Shown: positions 1 to 5,529 of the stretch, piece after piece
How the letters are laid out: every line of letters begins with the position of its first letter
Numbering within the stretch: the first letter of the stretch is position 1
NCBI GenBank assembly: GCA_022508735.1
Contig: JAFLUQ010000141.1
Coordinates: 1-5,573 of the forward strand
Reading direction: 5' to 3'
Length of the DNA: 5,573 nucleotides
From: Oscillospiraceae bacterium
Lineage (GTDB): Bacteria > Bacillota > Clostridia > UMGS1883
The notes under the pieces: generated by a model
Told to the model about the DNA's origin: nothing
Database searches by the model: none
What the model saw: only the letters and a program-made list of their open reading frames with translations
Program-made: the position numbers and the translations under genes

Positions 1-31
1 TCAAAGGGGAAACCGAACGTTTCCCCTTTGA
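1..31. repeat. Perfect inverted repeat, 13-bp stem
   Basis: Bases 1-13 (TCAAAGGGGAAAC) are the exact reverse complement of bases 19-31, leaving a five-base loop CGAAC. The stem is long and perfect. It has no clear T-run on its right side, so plus-strand terminator function is doubtful. It touches the window edge, so its left flank is unknown and it could be the terminator of a gene beyond the edge or part of a larger repeat. Confidence 0.75.
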
Positions 32-64
32 GTGAACCCCTTCGCATCGGGCGCTATCGCTTAC

Positions 65-92
65 GAATATTTTTATTGTGATAAAAATATTC
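65..92. repeat. Perfect AT-rich inverted repeat, 12-bp stem
   Basis: GAATATTTTTAT (65-76) pairs perfectly with ATAAAAATATTC (81-92) around the loop TGTG. The stem is almost entirely A/T, so a terminator is unlikely. A protein-binding palindrome, a cruciform-prone site or a fragment of a repeat element are alternatives. The bases between this hairpin and the first one (32-64) show nothing recognisable. Confidence 0.7.
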
Positions 93-107
93 TACCCCGA
101 TTAAGGT

Positions 108-140
108 ATAAAAAGTCAGGTGCATGCCCTGACTTTTTAT
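108..140. terminator. Bidirectional Rho-independent terminator
   Basis: ATAAAAAGTCAGG (108-120) pairs perfectly with CCTGACTTTTTAT (128-140) across a seven-base loop (TGCATGC). The mixed-GC core flanked by A5 on one side and T5 on the other gives a U-tract on both strands, as expected of a bidirectional intrinsic terminator. It is the best-formed terminator downstream of the sipL-like gene and could also stop a convergent transcript from the left. Calculating folding energy on both strands would test this. Confidence 0.7.
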
Positions 141-141
141 G

Positions 142-198
142 AATTTCAAATTAAGGGGAGTTCCCCTTAAAAATCCCCCCGTTGCAGAATTTGAAATT
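142..198. repeat. Nested inverted repeat (two concentric hairpins)
   Basis: The outer arms AATTTCAAATT (142-152) and AATTTGAAATT (188-198) are exact reverse complements, and each arm is also nearly self-palindromic. Between them, TTAAGGGGA (151-159) and TCCCCTTAA (162-170) form a nine-base-pair hairpin, followed by a C6 run (175-180). The concentric layout resembles a very small non-coding mobile element or a folded RNA. No coding capacity is seen. A genome-wide copy count would decide whether it is a repeat family. Confidence 0.6.
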
Positions 199-215
199 AT
201 TTCGACTATTTTAAC

Positions 216-240
216 AGCCGGAGAGCGTCGCTCTCCGGCT
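216..240. terminator. GC-rich hairpin just after the sipL-like stop codon
   Basis: AGCCGGAGAGC (216-226) pairs perfectly with GCTCTCCGGCT (230-240) around a three-base GTC loop. It begins seven bases past the stop codon of the minus-strand gene, the usual place for an intrinsic terminator. In the minus direction it is followed only by GTTAAAAT, a poor U-tract. In the plus direction it is followed by TAATTTTTT, so it may work better against plus-strand transcription or act as a 3'-end stabiliser, with 108-140 as backup terminator. Confidence 0.6.
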
Positions 241-247
241 TAATTTT

Positions 248-1774
248 TTATCTTGGTATCACCAAGGCCTTTCTTGTTTTCAGCTCATCCTCGGAGGATA
301 TGTCATTGGCGGCCATGAGTTTGGCGCGGCTGATATTGTACTTCTTTGCAATATCCCAAAGAGAGCGGTCACCCGCTATGTAGCTTATAAGTATAGATGG
401 AGCCTCGCGTTTTTCCTCTTCTCCGACGCGGACAGCGGTTATAACCGACCTTTCCAGCGGGGCGGAGGAGGTAAGCGTCACGGTGGCAAGACCGCGTATC
501 TCGATAGTATTTCCCGAGCCGATGCTGCAATTCATGTGCTTCAGATCGGCCTCGGCCATAGGCAGAATTGCGAAATTTTCTCCGTTGAGCGAATGGCGGA
601 AGTCCACATCAGAAGAAAAGCTTCCAACAGGGGTCTCGGGATTATTTGTGCGGAAAAGCAGGCTGATGGTCACAACTCCCTCTATGATCAGCTCGCTTTC
701 TTCCCGTGAAACACGGATAATACGCGGACAGCCCTTTATATCGAGCACCGATTCTATGTCGCCCTGATCAGAGGGGACGCGCACTGAGCCTTTGACGGCG
801 CATTCCTCAACGTCTGAAATTGGCGGAGTAGTGAGCGAGAGTCCGCTTCGGTCGCAGTCCAGCCGACCGCCGGGGAGGTAGGCGTCGGTTATGGCGCTGC
901 AGGTGTCCGTCTCGCGCCCGATAACAGAGAAGTAGAGCATGGTTTCAACATCTATAACGCGCTGCTCACCGTTTTCGTCGGCGCTTAGAGCAGTCTCCCA
1001 GCCTTGGATGTCAATGGTGCAGTCTACGTCCATGCTGTCCTCAAGGCCCTCCACATTCACGACCTTGGTGAAGGGTATGTCGGTCTTGGCCTGTTCAATT
1101 CCCGCCTCAGAAGAATAGAGTACAGTGACTGTGACACTTCCCTTGACGATGGCCTTGTTGTGGATGACCTTGACGGCCTTATCGCTGAGTCGAACCTCGT
1201 CGCGAAGAATTTCTGCTATTTGCACCTTGGAGGCGGGCAGCTCAAAGCTGTCGGTCACGGTCTCCTGAGCGGTGCCGCGGGCTTTGATGACCGAGCAGGT
1301 CAGAGGAGAGGTGAGTATTTCGGCACCCTCGATCTCAGTCGGTATGCTGAGCTGAGAATTGCCGCTGACGCTGACGCTGCCCAGCACATCCGCGTGGACG
1401 GCAAGCTTGCGGCAGTTGGCGAGCTTGAAGCTCACGCCGCTGACGACGGCCTTTGACGAGACGGGTAAATTTTCGTTCACACCGGGGGCGGAGAATATGT
1501 TGGAGAACACTGCCTTCGTGTTTATGGCCTTGACCTCACGGCGCGGAGTGTCGGCCAGATAGAGAATGTTGAAAAACACGTTTCCGGTGAGCAGAATGCG
1601 GTCGTTCTGGGCGTCGCAGGCGGAAATGGCGCAGTTGGCGGATATTTGAAGAATGCTCAGAATGTCGGGCATATTGTCGGGAACGATGAGGTCGTTTTCC
1701 GCCGGAACAACACTCTCGCCGCTGAAGATATCGCTGCTGACCTCCAGCACAGTAGATTTGATGTTTGTGTCCAT
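248..1774 (-). CDS. sipL: SipL-like spore coat morphogenesis protein (DUF3794 repeats + LysM)
   Basis: The product is 508 residues with no signal peptide or membrane segment. Three stretches resemble DUF3794 (SPOCS) repeats, at roughly residues 20-130, 170-290 and 310-450. The first contains the VPDNMPDILSILQ segment (31-43). A LysM domain fills the C-terminus (about 463-506, with SYIAGDRSLWDIAKKYNIS and the ending LVIPR). This is the architecture of Clostridioides difficile SipL, a cytosolic mother-cell protein whose LysM domain binds the ATPase SpoIVA to attach the coat basement layer to the forespore. I infer the same role here. The ATG at 1774 is chosen because GGAAAGG lies about 11 bases upstream; a longer frame from a GTG at 1828 has no ribosome binding site. 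The leader may be folded (see 1786-1835). It could instead be a SipL paralogue, so the symbol is by architecture only. Confidence 0.85.
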   Translation of the reverse strand: MDTNIKSTVLEVSSDIFSGESVVPAENDLIVPDNMPDILSILQISANCAISACDAQNDRILLTGNVFFNILYLADTPRREVKAINTKAVFSNIFSAPGVNENLPVSSKAVVSGVSFKLANCRKLAVHADVLGSVSVSGNSQLSIPTEIEGAEILTSPLTCSVIKARGTAQETVTDSFELPASKVQIAEILRDEVRLSDKAVKVIHNKAIVKGSVTVTVLYSSEAGIEQAKTDIPFTKVVNVEGLEDSMDVDCTIDIQGWETALSADENGEQRVIDVETMLYFSVIGRETDTCSAITDAYLPGGRLDCDRSGLSLTTPPISDVEECAVKGSVRVPSDQGDIESVLDIKGCPRIIRVSREESELIIEGVVTISLLFRTNNPETPVGSFSSDVDFRHSLNGENFAILPMAEADLKHMNCSIGSGNTIEIRGLATVTLTSSAPLERSVITAVRVGEEEKREAPSILISYIAGDRSLWDIAKKYNISRAKLMAANDISSEDELKTRKALVIPR

Positions 1775-1785
1775 AAAATTCAAAA

Positions 1786-1835
1786 CCTTTCCGAGTAAAT
1801 TTCTATTAGCTAATAGATATTTATGCACGGAAAGG
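1786..1835 (-). promoter_or_regulatory. Leader hairpin sequestering the sipL-like ribosome binding site
   Basis: On the minus-strand mRNA, CCTTTCCG (1835-1828) is the exact reverse complement of CGGAAAGG (1793-1786), which contains the only Shine-Dalgarno-like sequence of the sipL-like gene. Inside, TAAAT (1823-1819) pairs with ATTTA (1800-1796), and the centre is a perfect 14-base palindrome CTATTAGCTAATAG (1803-1816). The three blocks share one axis, with small internal loops of 4/2 and 2/2 bases. If formed, the hairpin would hide the ribosome binding site. The centre could alternatively be a DNA operator. Confidence 0.5.
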
Positions 1836-1837
1836 CT

Positions 1838-1867
1838 TGTTTATGAATTTTTTGTTTTTTTATTGAA
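1838..1867 (-). promoter_or_regulatory. Weak candidate sigma-E-type promoter for the sipL-like gene
   Basis: CATAAACA (1845-1838) resembles the sigma-E -10 consensus CATACA-T. TTCAATAA (1867-1860) sits 14 bases upstream as a loose -35 match, a spacing within the usual 13-15. Sigma-E control is expected from the known mother-cell expression of sipL. The match is imperfect and the region is A-rich, so chance resemblance is quite possible. Transcription starting here would begin inside the 5' arm of the leader hairpin. Confidence 0.25.
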
Positions 1868-2669
1868 TAGCCGGCCTCGGGTATTCCTGAGCTATGCCCC
1901 TTAAAGCATATCGGAGGAGTATCAGCGATAGAATAACCAAAACAATCAATAACGGCCACGGAAGGATATATGCCGCAAACTGCAGAAGGGCTGAGGAATT
2001 GAAAGCAATGTGCACGATTATGCTCGTAAACATCGACCCTGTGCGATAGAAGCACCAACCCATGACAAGGCCGCAGAAGAAGGTAAATATAGACTGAAAC
2101 AGCAGCCCGTGAGACGCGCCGAACACCAATGCCGAGATAAAGATCGAAAACCCTGTGGGGAAGACCGCGCACAGTTCAGACTGCACAAGCCCACGGAACA
2201 GAAACTCCTCAAAGATCGGCCCAAAAACAGTGACGACCGTAAGTGCCAACAGGATCTTCGGCGCGGAGTCCAACGCGGCCATAGTATCCGGCGCATTTTC
2301 GATGGATTCCTTCAGAATAGGAACATTCTCGGAAAAGACCGTATATGCAGCCACTATTCCGCGAAGAGCCAGTGCCGCAAGTATGGCGTCTATGACGGTT
2401 GCGGATGAAATGGGGCGAATGGTTATGAAACGGTCGAACATCGGTTTTTCCCTGAGTAAGCTCATAAAGCTGTATATTCCCAAGGAGGCTGCCATGGCAA
2501 AGACCATGCAGGAAAACAGATTCCCCATGACGGCTGTACTGTAATCGCCGCTGCCCAAGGCCAGCAGTGCCAGAACTATTGCCCATAAGAACTGCATAGC
2601 TATATATACAAAGACATATATTGCACAAAACACAATTGCCTTCGCGGCCGGGAAAATTTTTGCGCGCAT
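1860..2669 (-). CDS. CPBP family intramembrane metalloprotease (CAAX protease-like)
   Basis: This 269-residue protein is strongly hydrophobic, with about seven or eight membrane segments (for example near 11-38, 46-70, 90-112, 139-153, 172-192, 213-232 and 234-254). It carries the three CPBP signatures in order: EEFLFRG with E154, E155 and R159; FGASH with F183 and H187; and HIAFN with H220 and N224. These are the metal-binding and catalytic residues of the Rce1/CPBP glutamic-type intramembrane proteases, so it is probably active. Family members process CAAX proteins in eukaryotes; in bacteria they are linked to bacteriocin maturation, immunity or regulated proteolysis. No peptide substrate gene is seen nearby. 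GAGG about nine bases before the ATG supports the start. It lies 69 bp after rnfB and 85 bp before the sipL-like gene, both co-directional. Its substrate is unknown. Confidence 0.88.
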   Translation of the reverse strand: MRAKIFPAAKAIVFCAIYVFVYIAMQFLWAIVLALLALGSGDYSTAVMGNLFSCMVFAMAASLGIYSFMSLLREKPMFDRFITIRPISSATVIDAILAALALRGIVAAYTVFSENVPILKESIENAPDTMAALDSAPKILLALTVVTVFGPIFEEFLFRGLVQSELCAVFPTGFSIFISALVFGASHGLLFQSIFTFFCGLVMGWCFYRTGSMFTSIIVHIAFNSSALLQFAAYILPWPLLIVLVILSLILLRYALRGIAQEYPRPAIQ

Positions 2670-2695
2670 AGCTTTAAACCTCGATTCTTTTTTGT

Positions 2696-2724
2696 AGGGG
2701 AGGGTGCCGATGGCATCCTCCCCT
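2696..2724 (-). other. Hairpin between rnfB and the CPBP gene
   Basis: AGGGGAGG (2696-2703) pairs with CCTCCCCT (2717-2724), and TGCC (2705-2708) pairs with GGCA (2712-2715) around a GAT loop. One position (2704/2716) is a G-T wobble on the plus strand but a C-A mismatch in minus-strand RNA. It starts 15 bases after the rnfB stop codon, the normal place for a terminator, but the sequence following it on the minus strand is ACAAAAAAG, with no U-tract. It is better read as an rnf 3'-end stability or partial attenuation element than as a firm terminator. Confidence 0.5.
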
Positions 2725-2738
2725 GTAAATTGATCAAA

Positions 2739-3560
2739 TCATGCAGTTTCCTCGATAACTGCGGAAGCATTTTCATTAACTATTATGTGTTTCGGGCACT
2801 TTTCAGCGCAGAGGCCGCAGCCGGTGCACTTACTGTAGTCAATAGAAGCGTGGTTGTCGTTTACGGTGACAGCGCCGGCCGGGCAGGCCTTTTCACAAAG
2901 GCGGCAGCCTATGCAGCCCGCGGAGCACTTCTGACGCATGGCGGGAGCCTTGTCGCAGGAGCTGCACTTCACGTATATATGGTGGCGCTTGGGAACAAGC
3001 TCGATAATGCCCTTGGGGCATATTTTTTCACAGGCACCGCAGCCTATGCAGCTGTTTCCGTCTATAGTTGCGACTCCGTCAACGATAGAGATGCCGCCCT
3101 CGCTGCATGCGGTGATGCAGCTGCCGTAGCCAAGGCAGCCGAAGTTACAGGCCTTGTGGCCGCCGCCCTGAAGCTTTGAGGCGGAAACACAGTCGGCTAT
3201 ACCGTAGTAGTCGTAGCGATCGTTTGCCTTGGTTATAACGCCGTCACAGCGCACAACCGCGCGAACAGGCTCCATAGCCGTGGCCTCAACGCCCATGATC
3301 GCAGCAATGTTGTCAACAGCGGCCTGGCCGCCGGCGGCGCAGGCGTTTATGGGTGCGCTGTCATTGACTATAGCAGCTGCATAGGCCGAGCAGCCGGCGT
3401 AGCCGCAGCCGCCGCAGTTGGCCCCGGAAAGACAGGCGCTTATTTGTTCTATACGCTCATCTACCTCCACGTGGAAGGCCTTGGCCGCTACGGCAAGAAG
3501 CATACCAAGCACCAGGCCAACCGCGCCAATGGCAAGAGCGGGGAATAATATCTCAGTCAT
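2739..3560 (-). CDS. rnfB: Rnf complex subunit RnfB, polyferredoxin electron entry subunit
   Basis: RnfB takes electrons from reduced ferredoxin and feeds them into the Rnf membrane complex. The 273-residue protein has one N-terminal membrane helix (about 5-27). It then has the RnfB Fe-S motif C49-x2-C52-x4-C57-x16-C74 within ANCGGCGYAGC. Further on are CNFGCLGYGSC (C138, C142, C148, C152) and ferredoxin motifs at C171-C174-C177-C181, C216-C219-C222-C226 and C245-C248-C251-C255, with a CxxC at 199/202. The 26 cysteines could hold about five or six [4Fe-4S] clusters. The start matches the family N-terminus (MTEILFPALAIG), but the nearest Shine-Dalgarno, AAAGGA, lies about 13 bases upstream, which is long. 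Unlike the other rnf genes it is separated from its upstream neighbour, by 225 bp. It may therefore depend on readthrough or on its own, unrecognised, promoter. Confidence 0.96.
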   Translation of the reverse strand: MTEILFPALAIGAVGLVLGMLLAVAAKAFHVEVDERIEQISACLSGANCGGCGYAGCSAYAAAIVNDSAPINACAAGGQAAVDNIAAIMGVEATAMEPVRAVVRCDGVITKANDRYDYYGIADCVSASKLQGGGHKACNFGCLGYGSCITACSEGGISIVDGVATIDGNSCIGCGACEKICPKGIIELVPKRHHIYVKCSSCDKAPAMRQKCSAGCIGCRLCEKACPAGAVTVNDNHASIDYSKCTGCGLCAEKCPKHIIVNENASAVIEETA

Positions 3561-3629
3561 ATTATATTAACATTCCTTTCTTTATTTGTCTGAGGAAAAT
3601 TTTCGCAGATTGCCGCTTTAAGGTTACCC

Positions 3630-3653
3630 TTCAAACGGATTTATCCGTTTGAA
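3630..3653. repeat. Perfect inverted repeat inside the rnfA-rnfB element
   Basis: TTCAAACGGAT (3630-3640) and ATCCGTTTGAA (3643-3653) are exact reverse complements separated by two bases, giving an effective loop of four. No U-tract follows on the minus strand (the next bases are GGGTAACC), so it is not an obvious terminator. Its TCAAA...TTTGA ends are shared with the hairpin at 1-31. Confidence 0.7.
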
Positions 3654-3719
3654 TAGCCCAATAGTGTAAGTAAAAACATTAGTTTAGTTGGGTATAAAAT
3701 AGTAACAGCTACGAATGAG

Positions 3720-3747
3720 CGCTGACGTACTTTGTGTACTTCAAGCG
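3720..3747. repeat. Imperfect hairpin inside the rnfA-rnfB element
   Basis: CGCT-GA-GTAC on the left (3720-3730) pairs with GTAC-TC-AGCG on the right (3736-3747), with one bulged A, one mismatch and a TTTGT loop. It lies near the rnfA-side end of the proposed mobile element and has the look of a REP-type stem. No terminator-type U-run follows on either strand. Confidence 0.45.
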
Positions 3748-3785
3748 ACGAAAAGTGGTGAGATGCGAGAATTTTACCAGACAAC

Positions 3786-4373
3786 TCAGAATTGCATGTT
3801 GCTGAAGCCCATGAACGCTAACGCCAGTAAGGATGCGCTCACAAGGGCGATCGGGAAGCCCTGAAAGGACTTAGGGATGTCGCTGTAGCGAAGCCTTTCG
3901 CGAACACCCGCGAACAGCACTATCGCCAGAAGGAAGCCTATGCCCGAGGCAAAGCCGTTTACCATGCTCTCGATAAGGTTATACGGTGTGTCCTGCTGAA
4001 TGTTCAGAAGAGCCACGCCCAGCACCGCACAGTTGGTGGTGATAAGCGGCAGATATATGCCCAGCGCACTGTAGAGCGAGGGAATGTATTTCTGCAAAAA
4101 CATCTCAACAAACTGCACCAGCGCCGCGATTATCACGATAAACGCTATGGTCTGCATATACTCGATGCCCAGCGGCACAAGTATGAGATTCTGACAGAAA
4201 TATGTCATCATAGATGCCAGAGTCATAACGAAGGTAACGGCCATGCCCATGCCGAGGGCGGTGTCTACCTTTTTGGAAACTCCAAGGAAGGGGCAGATGC
4301 CGAGGAACTTCACCAGCACGAAGTTCTGAGCCAGAATGGCAGTCAGGGATATTCCGATAAGTTTAGCGATCAT
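3786..4373 (-). CDS. rnfA: Rnf complex membrane subunit RnfA
   Basis: RnfA is an integral membrane subunit related to NqrE. It pairs with RnfE, in opposite topology, at the centre of the ion-translocating Rnf complex. The 195-residue protein has about six membrane helices and is full length. It shows the family signatures NFVLVKFLGICPFLGVSKK (17-35) and GIYLPLITTNCAVLGV (105-120). C27 and C115 in these motifs correspond to the cysteines that, with their RnfE counterparts, hold a membrane-embedded [2Fe-2S] centre in solved Rnf/Nqr structures. The ATG overlaps the rnfE stop in an ATGA (4 bases), and GGGAGGT lies about nine bases upstream, so translation is coupled. The gene ends immediately before the repeat element that separates it from rnfB. 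Confidence 0.96.
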   Translation of the reverse strand: MIAKLIGISLTAILAQNFVLVKFLGICPFLGVSKKVDTALGMGMAVTFVMTLASMMTYFCQNLILVPLGIEYMQTIAFIVIIAALVQFVEMFLQKYIPSLYSALGIYLPLITTNCAVLGVALLNIQQDTPYNLIESMVNGFASGIGFLLAIVLFAGVRERLRYSDIPKSFQGFPIALVSASLLALAFMGFSNMQF

Positions 4374-4963
4374 GCCTTTTTACCTCCCTTTCTGTTTCTG
4401 ATAACATTGATTATTCCGAGAATGAGCCCCAGCGTAAGGAAGCCGCCCGGAGGCAGGATCATGATTATGGCAGGGGTGGATATGCCGAGGGAAAAACCAA
4501 GGATCGTTCCGTTGCCGAGGATCTCACGAACCGAGGAGATAAGGGCAAGGGCTATGGTGAAACCTAATCCCATTCCAAGACCGTCCGCCGCGCTCTTAAG
4601 CACGCCGTTCTTGGAGGCAAAGGCCTCGGCGCGGGCGAGGATTATACAGTTTACAACTATCAGCGGTATAAATATGCCCAAGGAATCGCTGAGGGCGGGC
4701 AAGAAGGCCTGAAGCATCAGGTCGATGATGGTCACGAATGTAGCAATAATTGCCACATAGGCGGCAATTCTGACCTTGGAGGGAATGAGCTTGCGAAGCA
4801 GGGAAATAACCACGTTGCTAAGCACCAGCACCGCCGTGGCGCTGAGGCCCATGCCTATGCCGTTGGAAAGAGATGTGGTCACCGCCAGCGTCGGGCACAT
4901 GCCTATGAGCTGCACAAAGGTGGGGTTTTCGTCAAATATTCCGTTCTTAAGCGTCTTTAACAT
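4370..4963 (-). CDS. rnfE: Rnf complex membrane subunit RnfE
   Basis: RnfE is the membrane partner of RnfA and is homologous to NqrD. It helps carry electrons across the membrane and takes part in Na+ or H+ export. The 197-residue protein has about six hydrophobic helices and a basic C-terminal tail (RNRKGGKKA). Signatures are LIGMCPTLAVTT (19-30) with C23, and LGIFIPLIVVNCIILARAEAFAS (95-117) with C106. These are the cysteines expected to ligate the RnfA/RnfE [2Fe-2S] centre, and PPGGF (171-175) is also typical. The start codon shares one base with the rnfG stop (TAATG), with GGAGGGG about seven bases upstream. The stop overlaps the rnfA start. Both termini agree with the usual family length. 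Confidence 0.96.
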   Translation of the reverse strand: MLKTLKNGIFDENPTFVQLIGMCPTLAVTTSLSNGIGMGLSATAVLVLSNVVISLLRKLIPSKVRIAAYVAIIATFVTIIDLMLQAFLPALSDSLGIFIPLIVVNCIILARAEAFASKNGVLKSAADGLGMGLGFTIALALISSVREILGNGTILGFSLGISTPAIIMILPPGGFLTLGLILGIINVIRNRKGGKKA

Positions 4964-5529
4964 TATTCGGCCCCTCCTTCCTGAACATATGCGATAAGCG
5001 CCTTTTCAAGGTCGTCATAGGCGGCATTCACGCCGCTCGCTACGGCCTTGGAGGTTATGGTTGCACCGGTGAGGGCGTTTATCTGATCAACGCCGTTGGC
5101 GCCGCCGCCCTTAACTACGGATATGGGAGCAGACAGCCCGGCAAACTGGGCCTTGAAGTCCTCCTTGGTGCAGTTTGCGCCGAGTCCCGCGGTCTCGCTG
5201 TTACTGAGTATCTCAACGCCGGAGAGCTTAAGCTCCTCGTTCACGCCGACCATAAGGGCTATGTTTCCGCCGTAGCCGGAGGAGGCAGCCGTCACGCAGA
5301 AGCCGACGATGTTTCCTTCGGAATCTGTTCCCATGTAGATATTGTCGTTGTCATTAAACAGCTCAAACTTTTCCGCATCGGGGAGCAGGGCGCGCATGGC
5401 TCTCTGCTGCTTTTCCTCTGCGGCCGCGGCAATGCGGTCCTTAGTCAGGGCGTTGGTCCCGGCGAGCAGGGCCGCCGCGATAAAGGTTATAGCACAGAGC
5501 GTGCCAGCAAGTTTTATGAAGTCTTTCAT
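4963..5529 (-). CDS. rnfG: Rnf complex subunit RnfG, covalent FMN-binding protein
   Basis: RnfG carries a covalently bound FMN on the outer face of the membrane and relays electrons within the Rnf complex. The 188-residue protein has one N-terminal membrane anchor (about 7-26) followed by an FMN-binding domain. GYGG is at 85-88, SETAGLGANC at 111-120, and the flavinylation motif TGAT at 154-157, where T157 is the expected phosphoester-linked residue, followed by ITSKAV. The family usually has TPGLG where this protein has TAGLG, a minor change. The start at 5529 is preferred: it makes an ATGA overlap with the rnfD stop, has GGGGAGGT upstream, and gives the standard MKDFIKLAGTL N-terminus. A GTG 13 codons earlier would lie inside rnfD. 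Flavinylation needs an ApbE transferase, which is not in this window. Confidence 0.95.
   Translation of the reverse strand: MKDFIKLAGTLCAITFIAAALLAGTNALTKDRIAAAAEEKQQRAMRALLPDAEKFELFNDNDNIYMGTDSEGNIVGFCVTAASSGYGGNIALMVGVNEELKLSGVEILSNSETAGLGANCTKEDFKAQFAGLSAPISVVKGGGANGVDQINALTGATITSKAVASGVNAAYDDLEKALIAYVQEGGAE

Larger units (their letters stand above)
3586..3784. mobile_element. MITE-like element with ~25-bp terminal inverted repeats
   Basis: The ends of the rnfA-rnfB gap are inverted copies of each other. Bases 3586-3610 and the reverse complement of 3761-3784 match at 20 of 24 aligned positions with one gap; both begin TTGTCTG and share AAAATT and TCGCA blocks. The ~199-bp interior has no convincing gene but holds two further hairpins (3630-3653 and 3720-3747). 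This is the form of a non-autonomous miniature element or large REP-type repeat. No clear target-site duplication is visible. A purely structural RNA is the alternative. Confidence 0.55.

Noticed and set aside
1..247. Possible CRISPR array because of repeated palindromes
   Set aside because: The hairpins differ from each other in sequence and size, and there is no constant repeat length or spacer periodicity.
1004..1456. 150-residue open frame on the plus strand inside the sipL-like gene
   Set aside because: It is antisense to a well-supported DUF3794/LysM gene, has no recognisable domain, and its length is expected from the GC-rich codon pattern of the real gene.
1775..1828. 18-codon N-terminal extension of the sipL-like protein from a GTG at 1828
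   Set aside because: No ribosome binding site precedes the GTG, the extension overlaps the leader hairpin, and the ATG at 1774 has GGAAAGG upstream and gives a typical N-terminus.
2010..2544. Several overlapping open frames in both strands within the CPBP gene
   Set aside because: The 269-residue minus frame carries all three CPBP motifs; the others have no recognisable motif and overlap it entirely.
2730..3179. 149-residue plus-strand open frame antisense to rnfB
   Set aside because: It is a low-complexity Ala/Gly/Val-rich shadow of the cysteine-rich RnfB codons, with no domain or ribosome binding site.
3561..3574. Three-codon mini-ORF (ATG TTA ATA TAA) just before the rnfB start, considered as a leader peptide
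   Set aside because: Its ATG directly abuts the AGGA with no spacing, and three codons in AT-rich DNA arise easily by chance.
3690..3700. TATAAAAT on the plus strand in the rnfA-rnfB gap, considered as a promoter
   Set aside because: No matching -35 element at proper distance and no plus-strand gene downstream; it would run antisense into rnfA.
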